This document shows, piece by piece, positions 1 through 8,456 of a DNA stretch of 64,000 nt (positions are counted from its first letter, which is position 1; every line of letters starts with the position of its first letter). The notes under the pieces are model-generated. The model was given only the letters and a program-made list of their open reading frames with translations, was not told the DNA's origin and searched no databases. The position numbers were made by a program, and so were the translations under genes. Source of the DNA: Rhizobium sp. Root482 (lineage in GTDB: Bacteria; Pseudomonadota; Alphaproteobacteria; Rhizobiales; Rhizobiaceae); contig NZ_LMFA01000022.1 in the NCBI RefSeq assembly GCF_001426565.1, positions 125,479 to 189,478 of the forward strand, given 5' to 3'.

Positions 1-1198
1 GGTCGAAGAATTTGCGGTCGTCCTTGTCCTCGACGAATTCCACCGCTGCCATCAGGCCGTCGCCGCGAACCTCGCCGACATTCCTGTGGCCGGCGACCGC
101 CTTGGCCAGTTCGGCGCGGAAATAGGCGCCGGTCGTGGCCGAATTTTCCACGAGGCCGAGTTCATCGACGAGTTCCAGATTGGCAACGCCGGCGGCGGCG
201 CAGATCGGATGGGCGGAATAGGTCCAGCCATGGCCGATGGCACCCATCTTGTCGGAGCCTTCGACCAGCACGCGCCACATCCTGTCGGAGACGATCGAGC
301 CGGAGAGCGGCGCATAGGCCGAGGTCAGGCCCTTGGCGATGGTGATGAGGTCCGGCTTCATGCCGTAATGATCGGAGCCGAACATCGAGCCGAGGCGGCC
401 GAAGCCAGTGACCACTTCATCGGCGACGAGCAGGATGTCGTATTTGTCGAGCACGGCCTGGATCTTCTGCCAATAGCCCTGCGGCGGCGGCACGATGCCA
501 CCGGTGCCGAGGATCGGTTCGCCGATAAAGGCGGCGATCGTATCAGGGCCTTCGGCAAGGATCATCTCTTCCAGCTTGTCGGCGCAATGCTGCGAGAACT
601 GCTCCTCGCTTTGTCCGCGGTCTTCGCGCCGGAAATAATAGGGCGCCTCGGTATGGAGGATCGGCGCGCGCGGCAGGTCGAACAGATTGTGGAAGAGCTC
701 AAGGCCGGTAAGCGAGCCGGTCATGACGCCGGAGCCGTGATAGCCGCGCCAGCGGGAGATGATCTTCTTCTTCTCCGGGCGGCCGAGGATATTGTTGTAG
801 TACCAGATCAGCTTGATATTGGTCTCGTTGGCATCCGAGCCGGAGAGGCCGAAATAGACCCTGGACATGCCTTCCGGCGCCCGGTCGATGATCATCTTCG
901 AAAGCGTGATTGAGGCTTCCGTGCCATGGCCGACATAAGCGTGGTAATAGGCGAGGTTCTTGGCCTGGTTGGCGATCGCATCGGAAATCTTCTGGCGGCC
1001 ATAGCCGACATTGACACAATAGAGTCCGGCAAAGGCGTCGAGGCTGGTGCGGCCGTTGGTATCGGTGATGTAGACGCCTTCGCCGCCGCCGATGATCCGG
1101 GTCGGTGTCTCGCCGCGCGCATGCGTGCCCATATGGGTCGATGGGTGGAAGAAGTGGTCGCGGTCCCAGGCGTTCATTTCGTTGCTGTGTTCGGACAT
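1..1198 (-). CDS. doeD: Class III aminotransferase, probable L-2,4-diaminobutyrate transaminase of ectoine catabolism (3' end outside window)
   Basis: PLP-dependent class III (omega) aminotransferase. By context it converts L-2,4-diaminobutyrate, released from ectoine, to aspartate-semialdehyde in the cytosol. About 399 codons are visible, read leftward from the ATG at 1198; the C-terminus lies beyond base 1. The N-terminal part (MSEHSNEMNAWDRDHFFHP) is typical of the family. GLSGSDANETNIK is the PLP-phosphate-binding region, VADEVVTGFGR carries the cofactor-pairing Asp, and Lys289 in TIAKGLTSAY is the expected Schiff-base lysine. It lies 47 bases downstream of doeC on the same strand, so the two are probably co-transcribed. 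Specificity for diaminobutyrate rather than another omega-amino acid is inferred from the neighbouring ectoine genes. Confidence 0.85.
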   Translation of the reverse strand, partial: MSEHSNEMNAWDRDHFFHPSTHMGTHARGETPTRIIGGGEGVYITDTNGRTSLDAFAGLYCVNVGYGRQKISDAIANQAKNLAYYHAYVGHGTEASITLSKMIIDRAPEGMSRVYFGLSGSDANETNIKLIWYYNNILGRPEKKKIISRWRGYHGSGVMTGSLTGLELFHNLFDLPRAPILHTEAPYYFRREDRGQSEEQFSQHCADKLEEMILAEGPDTIAAFIGEPILGTGGIVPPPQGYWQKIQAVLDKYDILLVADEVVTGFGRLGSMFGSDHYGMKPDLITIAKGLTSAYAPLSGSIVSDRMWRVLVEGSDKMGAIGHGWTYSAHPICAAAGVANLELVDELGLVENSATTGAYFRAELAKAVAGHRNVGEVRGDGLMAAVEFVEDKDDRKFFD

Positions 1199-1245
1199 GA
1201 TCTATTTCCTTATGCGTGTTCGGATAGTTGGGGCAGCCTGGAGTG

Positions 1246-2742
1246 TCAGGCGGCCGTGTCGATGCAGAGATATTTGAGTTCGGTGAAGGCTTCGAGGCCG
1301 TGACGGGAGCCCTCGCGGCCGACGCCGGATTGTTTCCAGCCGCCGAAGGGAATGGGGCCACCGGTGATCTTTACCCGGTTGATCGCCACCATGCCGTATT
1401 CGAGCGCGCGGCCAAGTCGCATCTGCCTGGCGCCGTTCTCGGTGACGACATAGGCGACGAGGCCATATTCTGTATCGTTGGCGCGGGCGATGATCTCCTC
1501 TTCCGTATCGAAGGCGGTCACGGCGGCAACCGGCGCGAAGGTTTCCTCGTGCATGATCAGGGCATCGGACGGCACGTCGGTCAAAAGCGTCGGGGCGTAG
1601 AACAGCGGTCCGGCCGCGTGGCGCTTGCCGCCCGTCAGGCATTTTGCGCCGCGCCTGATGGCATCGGTCACATGCTCTTCGGCCTTTTCCACCGCCCGTT
1701 CGTGCATCAGCGGGCCGATCTCGACATCGGGCTCAAGGCCGGTACCGACCTTCAGCGTCTCGATGCGGGCCTTGAAGGCCGTGTTGAAGGCATCGAGGAT
1801 CGGCCGCTGGACGAAGATACGATTGGCGGCGAGGCAATCCTGGCCGGAGGTCGCGAATTTGGCGTTAATGGCGATCTCGACGGCCTTGCCGATATCGGCA
1901 TCGTCGAAGACGATCAGCGGCGCATGGCCGCCAAGCTCCATCACCAGGCGCTTCATGGTCGGCGCGCACTGTCCGGCAATCAGCCGGCCGATTTCGGTGG
2001 AGCCGGTGAAGCTCATGGCGCGGACGCGTGCATCCTCGCACATGCGGCCAACGATGGTGGCGGCGTTGCCGGTGAGCACATTGAAGACGCCGGCAGGCAG
2101 GCCGGCTCGCTCGCCGAGTTCGGCCAGTGCCAGTGCCGAAAGGGGCGTTTCGGACGAGGGATGGGCAACGACGGTACAGCCTGCGGCAAGGGCGGCGGCT
2201 GCCTTGCGGGTGACCATGGCGGAGGGGAAATTCCATGGCGTGACGATGCCCACGACGCCGAGTGCTTCGCGGCGCACGATCATTTCGGCGTCGGGAAGGT
2301 GGCTGGTCACGCTCTCGGCGTTCAGGCGCTTGCCCTCTTCCGCATACCATTCGATGAACGACGCGGCATAGGCGATCTCGCCCAGCGATTCCGCCAGCGG
2401 CTTTCCCTGCTCCAATGTCATGATCAGCGCCAGATCGTCTTTGGCGGCAAGCATCAGCTCGTACCATTTGCGCAGGATGGCGGCACGTTCCTGTGGCAGC
2501 AGGGCGCGCCATTTGGGGAAGGCGTCCGCGGCGGTCTCGATGGCCTTGCCGGTTTCGTCCGCATCGAGCGCCGCCACCCAGGCGACCGGCACGTCGGACG
2601 CGGGATCCTTGACCTCGAAGGTGCGGTTGGCGCTGTTTGCCACCCAGCGGCCGCCGACATAGGCGAGCGATTTCAACAGATGCTTGTCCTTCAGCCGTTC
2701 AAGGGCGTCGTGACAGGCGGGGCGTGCGAATACGGCGTTCAT
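1246..2742 (-). CDS. doeC: NAD(P)-dependent aldehyde dehydrogenase, probable aspartate-semialdehyde dehydrogenase of ectoine catabolism
   Basis: Aldehyde dehydrogenase superfamily protein of 498 residues, annotated as succinate-semialdehyde-type by sequence. In ectoine loci this paralogue (DoeC/Ssd) oxidises aspartate-semialdehyde to aspartate. Visible motifs: TPWNFPSAM (NAD-binding loop), FTGSTEIG, catalytic Glu269 in MELGGHAP, catalytic Cys303 in SGQDCLAAN, and the C-terminal PFGGWKQSG. I chose the ATG at 2742 because the upstream in-frame extension is low-complexity and lacks family similarity. It is the first gene of a leftward doeC-doeD pair. A separate gabD-like paralogue sits at 21452-22909, so the window holds two related dehydrogenases with different contexts. 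Confidence 0.88.
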   Translation of the reverse strand: MNAVFARPACHDALERLKDKHLLKSLAYVGGRWVANSANRTFEVKDPASDVPVAWVAALDADETGKAIETAADAFPKWRALLPQERAAILRKWYELMLAAKDDLALIMTLEQGKPLAESLGEIAYAASFIEWYAEEGKRLNAESVTSHLPDAEMIVRREALGVVGIVTPWNFPSAMVTRKAAAALAAGCTVVAHPSSETPLSALALAELGERAGLPAGVFNVLTGNAATIVGRMCEDARVRAMSFTGSTEIGRLIAGQCAPTMKRLVMELGGHAPLIVFDDADIGKAVEIAINAKFATSGQDCLAANRIFVQRPILDAFNTAFKARIETLKVGTGLEPDVEIGPLMHERAVEKAEEHVTDAIRRGAKCLTGGKRHAAGPLFYAPTLLTDVPSDALIMHEETFAPVAAVTAFDTEEEIIARANDTEYGLVAYVVTENGARQMRLGRALEYGMVAINRVKITGGPIPFGGWKQSGVGREGSRHGLEAFTELKYLCIDTAA

Positions 2743-3069
2743 CCGGTCTCCTCTCGTCCATTTGCAAGGTCTCGCTGATGCGCCCGGTCTCAATTCTCTC
2801 CGTCATCCTCGCCCTTGTGGCGGGAATCCAGCAGCGGCGCGTCCGCGCAAGGCTCTTTCACGCGATGGACATCGCGTGGCTGGATTCCTGTGACAAGCAC
2901 AGGAATGACGGGAGGTAAGTGATGCGACACCCACAGGAGCATCCCGGCACATCAATCGAAACAATTCGATCTGTGCGAAGTCTGACAGCTTCGATGCGAG
3001 AGATTGTCTGTTGAGCGGGAGGATCGAAGAGGATTGGTCCAAAAGGGCGGACCGCCGCAGAGGAATCCA
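2743..3069. other. Intergenic region between doeC and doeX
   Basis: A 327-base gap between two leftward genes. It is dominated by a mosaic hairpin repeat at 2800-2911, described separately. The remainder (2912-3069) holds no convincing open reading frame on either strand. The doeC promoter should lie between the repeat and the doeC start, which leaves little more than 50 bases. The alternative is that transcription comes from doeX and reads through the repeat. Confidence 0.6.
2800..2911. repeat. Mosaic palindromic intergenic repeat, copy 1
   Basis: An approximately 112-base element bounded by CCGTCAT at the left and ATGACGG at the right. It contains a left-end hairpin around CTCGCCCTTGTGGCGGG, a small GCGCG-TC-CGCGC hairpin, a central perfect stem CACGCGAT-GGAC-ATCGCGTG preceded by a CTTT run, and a right-end hairpin TTCCTGTG-ACAAG-CACAGGAA. 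A second copy lies at 6946-7060 with its end modules swapped and a different central stem sequence. This modular organisation resembles the rhizobial intergenic mosaic elements, but I cannot assign a named family without a search. Confidence 0.75.
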
Positions 3070-3567
3070 CTAGCCGGCGTCCGGCGCATCTCCGTCGGAA
3101 AGCAGCACCGAGAGCGGCAGGGCGGTCTCCTCCTTCACCGTCTTGGTGACGATGTAGGTGAAGTAGCGGGCGATGCCGAGTTCGCGATCGAGCAAGCCGT
3201 CGACCAGCCGCTGATAGGCGTCGATATCGGCGGCCATGATCTTCAGGATGTAATCGACGCCGCCACCGACCGACCAGCAGGCGGTGATTTCGGGGATGCC
3301 GGCAATGGCGCGCTCGAAACGGTCGAAATCCGCCTGGCGATGATTGCCGAGCGTCACCTCCATCATGACGCTGGCGACGGGTGCGACGCGCCGCACCGCG
3401 ATGCGGGCGTGATAGCCGGAGACGATGCCGGCCTTTTCCAGCTTCCTCAGCCGCATCCAGCACGGCGTCGGCGACAGGCCGACCTCCTCGGCCAGCGCCA
3501 CCTTGGTGATGCGGCCGTCGCGCTGGACGGCTTCAAGGATACGCAGGTCGATGGCGTCGAGCTTCAT
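3070..3567 (-). CDS. doeX: Lrp/AsnC-family transcriptional regulator of the ectoine locus
   Basis: A 165-residue feast/famine regulator. The N-terminal helix-turn-helix (about residues 4-55) begins with LDAIDLRILEAVQRDG and is followed by VALAEEVGLSPTPCWMRLRKLE, the classic Lrp recognition helix pattern. The C-terminal RAM/AsnC ligand-binding beta-alpha-beta domain (about 70-150) includes ITACWSVGGGVDYILKI. AsnC-type regulators are recurrent members of ectoine/hydroxyectoine catabolic clusters, where the DoeX protein responds to pathway intermediates. It is transcribed divergently from enuR, 105 bases away, so both could share control sites. The likely target set is the doe/eut genes, by inference. 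Confidence 0.85.
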   Translation of the reverse strand: MKLDAIDLRILEAVQRDGRITKVALAEEVGLSPTPCWMRLRKLEKAGIVSGYHARIAVRRVAPVASVMMEVTLGNHRQADFDRFERAIAGIPEITACWSVGGGVDYILKIMAADIDAYQRLVDGLLDRELGIARYFTYIVTKTVKEETALPLSVLLSDGDAPDAG

Positions 3568-3672
3568 GCGGGCGGGTGTCCCAAGGTGGAAATCAAGGCA
3601 AGACTATGAAAAAGACAAGTGGAATGCAATTTCCGGATTGTCAATTGACATGAATTTAATCACTGTCAAATC
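3568..3672. promoter_or_regulatory. Divergent doeX/enuR promoter region with candidate EnuR operator
   Basis: AT-rich compared with its surroundings. Contains the palindrome GTCAATTGAC (3640-3649) inside TTGTCAATTGACATG, and the string AATTGACATGAATTTA (3643-3658). Nearly the same string recurs at 5113-5127 upstream of ehuA. A further CTGTCAAATCATGAC overlaps the enuR start at 3673. The sharing of this motif between the regulator and its presumed target operon is the basis for calling it an operator; binding is not shown by the sequence. Confidence 0.5.
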
Positions 3673-5058
3673 ATGACAAACTGGCGCCCCGATCCATTAC
3701 AACTCCGCCGCCCGGCCTATCTGTCGCTTGCCGAGCAGATCGCTCGCGCCATACAGGAGGGCAAGCTGACGAGCGGCATGCAACTGCCGACGCACCGCAA
3801 GCTTGCCGACGACCTCAAACTGTCGATCCAGACCGTCAGCCGTGCCTATGACGAACTGATCCGCCGCGGCCTGGTGACCGGCGAGATCGGGCGCGGCAGC
3901 TTCGTCCAGACCCACGCCAAGGAGCCGGAGCCGCCCTATCTCCCGGAGCGGCTTGGCGAACTTATCGACTTGTCGATCCTGAAACCCGTCTGCGAGCAGC
4001 TCCATCTGGAGCAGATGCGCGAAGCCTTTGGCTGGCTTTCGGAAAACCTGCCATCGAGCTCTGCCCTTTCGTTCCGGCCGAACATGGTCTTCCCCCGGCA
4101 CCGGGCCGTGGCGACCGAATGGCTGGCCCAGTGCGGGCTCGATGTCTCGCCGCTCAACGTCAACCTGACAAACGGCGCAACCTCCGGCATGACGGTGGCG
4201 CTGATGAGCGTCGCGCCGCCCGGATCGACGGTGGCGGCAGAGGCGATCAGCCATCATACGCTGGTGCCGCTCTCCACCTATCTCGGCATTCACCTCGAAG
4301 GCCTGCCGATCGACGAGAACGGCATGATTCCCGAGGCGCTCGACGATGCCTGCCGCAAGGGGCCGATCCGCGCCGTCTTCCTGCAGCCATCGGTGGTCAA
4401 TCCGCGGGCGGCGCTGATGAGCGCGGAACGCAGGCAGGCGCTGGCGGCGGTCGCTGCAAAGCACGATATCGCCATCATCGAAAACGATATCCTCGGCCCC
4501 CTGGTGGAAAACCGGCCGCCGCCGGTGGCAGCCTTTGCGCCCGAGCGCACGCTCTATGTCACCAGTTTCACCAAGATCACCGTGCCTGGCCTGCGCATCG
4601 GCTATCTGGTCGCCCCCGACCGCTATGTCGCCGCCGTCGCCAACCGTCATCTGGTTTCCAACTGGATGGCAACGCCGGCGATCGCCGAAATCGCCACGCG
4701 CTGGGTAAGCAACGGCACGGCGATGGAACTGGTCGATTGGCAGCGCCGGGCGCTTTCGCTGCGCCATGAGATCGCCGCCGAAATGCTGGGCGGGCTTGCC
4801 TATCACGCCCACCCCCAGAGCCTGCATGTCTGGCTGCCGCTGTCCGGCCAGCATCGGGAGGAGGGTTTCGTGGCGCAGGCGCGCCTGCGCGGGGTGGCGA
4901 TTGCGCCCGGCACCTCGTTTCGCACTGCCGACCAGGGATGGGCGCCCGCCGTGCGCATTTCGCTCGGCTCCACATCGGAAGCCGAACTGCGCGCCGGACT
5001 CGGCATCGTCGCCTCACTGGCGCAGGGAAATCCTGAAGCTCTGCTGCTGGCGATTTGA
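3673..5058 (+). CDS. enuR: MocR/GntR-type PLP-dependent transcriptional regulator of ectoine utilisation
   Basis: A 461-residue protein with a GntR winged helix at the N-terminus (about residues 10-80; SLAEQIARAIQEGKL, then LPTHRKLADDLKLSIQTVSRAYDEL) fused to a fold-type I aminotransferase-like domain (about 95-455). Lys301 in VTSFTKITVPGLRIGY occupies the PLP Schiff-base position. In studied EnuR proteins PLP-bound repressor is released by ectoine catabolites such as N-acetyl-diaminobutyrate. The gene directly precedes ehuA in the same direction, separated by about 120 bases that carry repeated AATTGnCATGA motifs. The ATG at 3673 follows those motifs closely, suggesting autoregulation. Function is inferred from family and position. 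Confidence 0.88.
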   Translation: MTNWRPDPLQLRRPAYLSLAEQIARAIQEGKLTSGMQLPTHRKLADDLKLSIQTVSRAYDELIRRGLVTGEIGRGSFVQTHAKEPEPPYLPERLGELIDLSILKPVCEQLHLEQMREAFGWLSENLPSSSALSFRPNMVFPRHRAVATEWLAQCGLDVSPLNVNLTNGATSGMTVALMSVAPPGSTVAAEAISHHTLVPLSTYLGIHLEGLPIDENGMIPEALDDACRKGPIRAVFLQPSVVNPRAALMSAERRQALAAVAAKHDIAIIENDILGPLVENRPPPVAAFAPERTLYVTSFTKITVPGLRIGYLVAPDRYVAAVANRHLVSNWMATPAIAEIATRWVSNGTAMELVDWQRRALSLRHEIAAEMLGGLAYHAHPQSLHVWLPLSGQHREEGFVAQARLRGVAIAPGTSFRTADQGWAPAVRISLGSTSEAELRAGLGIVASLAQGNPEALLLAI

Positions 5059-5177
5059 GGAATGCATGGTTTTTGGGCAACGTCAGAATAATTGTCATGA
5101 TATTATTTAGGTAATTGACATGATTTACATGAGTGGTCATCGTTAGGCATCACCGGTCTCAACACGGAGAGACATGC
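5059..5177 (+). promoter_or_regulatory. ehuA upstream region with direct repeats (candidate EnuR operator)
   Basis: Contains AATTGTCATGA (5090-5100) and AATTGACATGA (5113-5123), two 11-base direct repeats with a 23-base period, that is, about two helical turns. The second continues as TTTA and matches the 3643-3658 site upstream of enuR almost exactly. MocR regulators commonly bind paired direct repeats. The ribosome-binding site ACGGAGAGA (5164-5172) precedes the ehuA start. Confidence 0.55.
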
Positions 5178-5963
5178 ATGCCTTCGCCTATCATCCGGAT
5201 CGATACCATTACCAAGGCCTATGGGCCGCTGACGGTGCTCGACGGATTGTCGATGGAGGTCATGCCGGGCGAGAAGCTGGCGCTGATCGGCCCCTCCGGC
5301 TCAGGCAAGACGACGATCCTGCGCATTCTGATGACGCTGGAAAAGATCAATGGCGGCCATATCGAGGTCGAGGGCCAGCAGCTCTATCATATGGAGAAGG
5401 CCGGCGGCCTGGTTGACGCCGACGAGCGGCATCTGCAGAAGATGCGCGAGAAGATCGGCATGGTCTTCCAGCATTTCAATCTCTTCCCGCACAAATGCGT
5501 GCTCGACAACATCACGCTCGCGCCGATGCTGACCAAGGGTGTCGCCCGGGCCGTCGCCGAGAAGCGGGCGATGGAGCTTCTCGAGATGGTCGGCATGGCC
5601 GACAAGGCCAAGAGCATGCCCGCGCAATTGTCCGGCGGGCAGAAGCAGCGCGTCGCGATTGCCCGTGCGCTGGCGCTTTCGCCGAAGATCATGCTGTTCG
5701 ACGAAGTCACCTCGGCGCTCGATCCGGAACTGGTCGAGGAGGTGCTGAACGTCATGCGCAAGCTGGCGGCGGAAACCGACATGACCATGCTGCTCGTCAC
5801 CCATGAAATGGGCTTCGCGCATGATTTCGCCGACCGGGTGCTGTTCTTCGATCGGGGCAAGATCGTCGAGCAGGGCAAGCCGGACGATATTTTCCGCAAT
5901 CCCAAGCAGGAGCGCACGCAGGCTTTCCTGCGCAAGATCATTGCGGCAGGGCACCGCGTCTGA
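5178..5963 (+). CDS. ehuA: Ectoine/hydroxyectoine ABC transporter ATP-binding protein
   Basis: A 261-residue ATPase of the polar amino-acid (PAAT) ABC importer family; it powers EhuBCD-mediated uptake at the inner membrane. Motifs: Walker [10 protein letters not shown] (about residue 38), Q-loop in [10 protein letters not shown], signature LSGGQKQR (about 151), Walker [13 protein letters not shown] and the switch histidine in [10 protein letters not shown] preferred the ATG at 5178, preceded by ACGGAGAGA, over the upstream in-frame codon because homologous proteins begin just ahead of [11 protein letters not shown]. It is the first gene of a long rightward operon extending to doeB. Confidence 0.9.
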   Translation: MPSPIIRIDTITKAYGPLTVLDGLSMEVMPGEKLALIGPSGSGKTTILRILMTLEKINGGHIEVEGQQLYHMEKAGGLVDADERHLQKMREKIGMVFQHFNLFPHKCVLDNITLAPMLTKGVARAVAEKRAMELLEMVGMADKAKSMPAQLSGGQKQRVAIARALALSPKIMLFDEVTSALDPELVEEVLNVMRKLAAETDMTMLLVTHEMGFAHDFADRVLFFDRGKIVEQGKPDDIFRNPKQERTQAFLRKIIAAGHRV

Positions 5964-6024
5964 TCGCCCCGGCGAGCGGACAATGCCTCCCATAAAAACG
6001 GAAAAATCCAGAGGAGATGGAACG

Positions 6025-6879
6025 ATGAAACTGAAGCATTTGATGATGATGACCGCAGCCGCCTCGGCATTGATGGCGCTTTCGACGGCAGCGCCGGCTT
6101 TCGCCGACGATGCGAAGCTGGAAGAATTGAAGGCGCAGGGCTTTGCCCGCATCGCCATTGCCAACGAACCGCCCTTCACCGCCGTCGGTGCCGACGGCAA
6201 GGTTTCGGGTGCGGCGCCGGATGTAGCCCGCGAAGTCTTCAAGCGCCTCGGCGTGGCGGATGTCGTTGCCTCGATCTCCGAATATGGCGCGATGATCCCG
6301 GGCCTGCAGGCCGGCCGCCATGACGCCGTCACCGCCGGCCTGTTCATGAAGCCGGAGCGCTGCGCCGCGGTTGCCTATTCCGAGCCGGTCCTTTGCGATG
6401 CCGAAGCGATGCTGGTCAAGAAGGGCAATCCGAAGGGCTTCAAGAGCTATGCAGACGTTGCCAAGGACCAGTCCGCCACGATCGGCGCGCCGGGTGGCGG
6501 CACGGAAGAGAAGCTGGCGCTCGAAGCCGGCGTACCGCGCGAGCGTGTCATCGTCGTGCCGGATGGCCAGAGCGGTCTGAAGATGCTGCAGGATGGTCGC
6601 ATCGACGCCTATTCGCTGCCGGTGCTGTCCATCAACGACCTGGTCAAGAAGGCCAATGACCCGAATCTCGAGGTCATCGCGCCGGTCCAGGGTGCTCCGG
6701 TCTATTGCGACGGTGCCGCCTTCAAGAAGGGCGACGAGGCGCTGCGCGATGCCTTCGACGTCGAACTGGCCAAGCTGAAGGAATCGGGTGAATTCGCCAA
6801 GATTATCGAGCCCTACGGCTTCTCGGCCGCCGCCGCCATGTCGACGACCCGCGACAAGCTCTGCGCGGCTGCGCAGTAA
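6025..6879 (+). CDS. ehuB: Ectoine/hydroxyectoine ABC transporter periplasmic substrate-binding protein
   Basis: A 284-residue family 3 extracellular solute-binding protein. The N-terminus carries a Sec signal peptide (basic MKLKHL, hydrophobic core, probable cleavage after APAFA near residue 30). The mature protein has the two-lobed fold with IANEPPFTAVGADGKVSGAAPDVAREVFKRLG at the start of lobe one. It captures ectoine or 5-hydroxyectoine in the periplasm and delivers it to EhuCD. A strong ribosome-binding site (AGAGGAGAT) precedes the ATG at 6025. A 252-base gap containing a hairpin repeat separates it from ehuC, which could favour higher expression of the binding protein than of the permeases. 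Confidence 0.9.
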   Translation: MKLKHLMMMTAAASALMALSTAAPAFADDAKLEELKAQGFARIAIANEPPFTAVGADGKVSGAAPDVAREVFKRLGVADVVASISEYGAMIPGLQAGRHDAVTAGLFMKPERCAAVAYSEPVLCDAEAMLVKKGNPKGFKSYADVAKDQSATIGAPGGGTEEKLALEAGVPRERVIVVPDGQSGLKMLQDGRIDAYSLPVLSINDLVKKANDPNLEVIAPVQGAPVYCDGAAFKKGDEALRDAFDVELAKLKESGEFAKIIEPYGFSAAAAMSTTRDKLCAAAQ

Positions 6880-6945
6880 AACGAGATGCGGGCGGAGGGT
6901 TTGCCTTCTGCCCGCGTTCGATTGACGGAGATCCATCATTCTTCT

Positions 6946-7060
6946 CCGTCATTCCTGTGCCTGTCACAGGAATCCAGCGGCACAAGTCTTTGGGCAAAGA
7001 GTCTTTTGACCCGACGGACGTCGGGTCGCTGGATCCCCGCCACAAGGGCGAGGATGACGG
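6946..7060. repeat. Mosaic palindromic intergenic repeat, copy 2
   Basis: A 115-base element in the ehuB-ehuC gap, bounded by CCGTCAT and ATGACGG. It has a left hairpin TTCCTGTG-CCTGT-CACAGGAA, a CTTTG-GG-CAAAG hairpin, a perfect central stem GACCCGAC-GGAC-GTCGGGTC flanked by CTTTT and GCTGGAT, and a right hairpin CCCCGCC-ACAA-GGGCGAGG. It shares module order and loop sequence GGAC with copy 1 (2800-2911), but the end modules are exchanged and the central stem differs by compensating changes. It sits inside an operon, so it is transcribed. Confidence 0.78.
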
Positions 7061-7131
7061 TGAGGAGTGGATGCCTGTGCACATCATCGAACTGTGGCGA
7101 ATGCTGAACCGGCAAGGATAGAGAAGGCACG

Positions 7132-7791
7132 ATGATCGACTGGTCCGGCTATATAGCGCTCATCCTCGACGGCGCATGGGTGACGATCAAGCTCACCATC
7201 ATGGGCTCGGCGCTGGCGCTGGTCGTGGCCTTTGCCGCCGGTCTCGGTCGCATGTCGCGCTTTTTCGCGGTGCGGACGCTGGCGACCGTCTATATTGAGT
7301 TCTTCCGCGGCACATCGATCTTCGTCCAGTTGTTCTGGGTCTATTTCGTGCTGCCCTTTGCCGGCATCACGCTGACGCCGTTGCAGGCCGGGGTGCTGGC
7401 GCTCGGGCTGAATGTCGGTGCCTATGGTGCCGAGGTGGTGCGCGGCGCGGTGCGGGCCATCGGCCGCGAGCAGCACGAGGCCTGCGTCGCGCTCAATCTC
7501 GGCCGCTATCACCGGATGCGGTACATCATCCTGCCGCAGGCGCTGCCGCTGATGCTGCCGACCTTCGGCAACAATGCGATCGAGCTTTTGAAAGGCACGG
7601 CCGTGGTCTCGCTGATCTCGCTCTCCGACATGACCTTCCAGGCGCAGGTCGTGCGGGCCCAGACCGGCAATACGCTGGTTCCCTTCGCCACTATCCTGGT
7701 TCTCTATTTCGCCATGGCCTGGGCGATATCCGCCGGCGTCCGCTGGCTCGAGCGCCGGGCGACGCGCGGTCTTGATGGTGTGAGGGTCTGA
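7132..7791 (+). CDS. ehuC: Ectoine/hydroxyectoine ABC transporter permease
   Basis: A 219-residue inner-membrane permease of the His/Glu/Gln/Arg/opine (HisM/QM) family with about five membrane segments. The EAA-loop that contacts EhuA is visible as EQHEACVALNLGRYHRMRYIILPQALPLMLP (about residues 115-145). Together with EhuD it forms the heterodimeric channel. The ATG at 7132 follows AGAGAAGGC. The stop is followed two bases later by the ehuD start, so the two permeases are probably translationally coupled. Confidence 0.88.
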   Translation: MIDWSGYIALILDGAWVTIKLTIMGSALALVVAFAAGLGRMSRFFAVRTLATVYIEFFRGTSIFVQLFWVYFVLPFAGITLTPLQAGVLALGLNVGAYGAEVVRGAVRAIGREQHEACVALNLGRYHRMRYIILPQALPLMLPTFGNNAIELLKGTAVVSLISLSDMTFQAQVVRAQTGNTLVPFATILVLYFAMAWAISAGVRWLERRATRGLDGVRV

Positions 7792-7793
7792 TC

Positions 7794-8456
7794 ATGGAAT
7801 GGGATTGGGCATTCGTCTGGCAGATCATGCCGACCCTTCTCGAAGGGCTGAAGATCACCATCATCGCCACGGTTCTGGGCGCGATCGTCGCCGCGGTCTT
7901 CGGCATGGTGCTGGCCATCGCCAGGCGTTCTTCCAACCGGCTCGTTTCGCGCAGCGTGGGTTTCGCCGCCGATTTCATCCGCGGCACGCCGCTGCTGGTG
8001 CAGCTTTATTTCATCTTCTATGTGCTGCCCGATATCGGCATCCGCCTGTCGCCGTTGACCGCCGGCGTGATCGGGCTCGGCATCCATTACGGCACCTATG
8101 CGGCGGAGGTCTATCGCGCCGGCATCGACAATGTCCCGCGCGGACAATGGGAAGCGGCGCGCGCCGCCAATCTCAGCATGCGGCAATCCTGGATCCATGT
8201 GGTCCTGCCGCAGGCCATTCCGCCGATGATCCCGGCGCTCGCCAATTATTTCATCGCCATGTTCAAGGAAACGCCGCTGCTTTCGGCAATCACCGTGCTG
8301 GAACTGATGAACCAGGCGAAAAGCATCGCCAACAGCAATTATCGCTATATCGAGCCGATCACCATGGTCGGCGTGTTCTTCCTCGTCATCAGCCTGATTT
8401 CCGTCGTGGCGCTTCGCTGGCTGGAAGAGCGTTATGCCCGGGTGGACGAGCGATGA
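7794..8456 (+). CDS. ehuD: Ectoine/hydroxyectoine ABC transporter permease
   Basis: A 220-residue second permease subunit of the ectoine importer, paralogous to EhuC, with the PAAT permease core and an EAA-loop in GQWEAARAANLSMRQSWIHVVLPQAI. FIRGTPLLVQLYFIFYVLP is the conserved segment near the end of the first third. Its stop codon overlaps the eutA start by four bases (ATGA), which couples transport to catabolism in one transcript. Confidence 0.88.
   Translation: MEWDWAFVWQIMPTLLEGLKITIIATVLGAIVAAVFGMVLAIARRSSNRLVSRSVGFAADFIRGTPLLVQLYFIFYVLPDIGIRLSPLTAGVIGLGIHYGTYAAEVYRAGIDNVPRGQWEAARAANLSMRQSWIHVVLPQAIPPMIPALANYFIAMFKETPLLSAITVLELMNQAKSIANSNYRYIEPITMVGVFFLVISLISVVALRWLEERYARVDER

Noticed and set aside
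86-913. Long plus-strand frame of 275 codons
   Set aside because: It is antisense to the aminotransferase doeD, whose motifs are unmistakable; the product has no family-like features. GC-rich codon bias commonly opens such frames.
1228-2778. Plus-strand frame of 516 codons
   Set aside because: Antisense of doeC; histidine/glycine/arginine-rich composition and no ribosome-binding site or domain.
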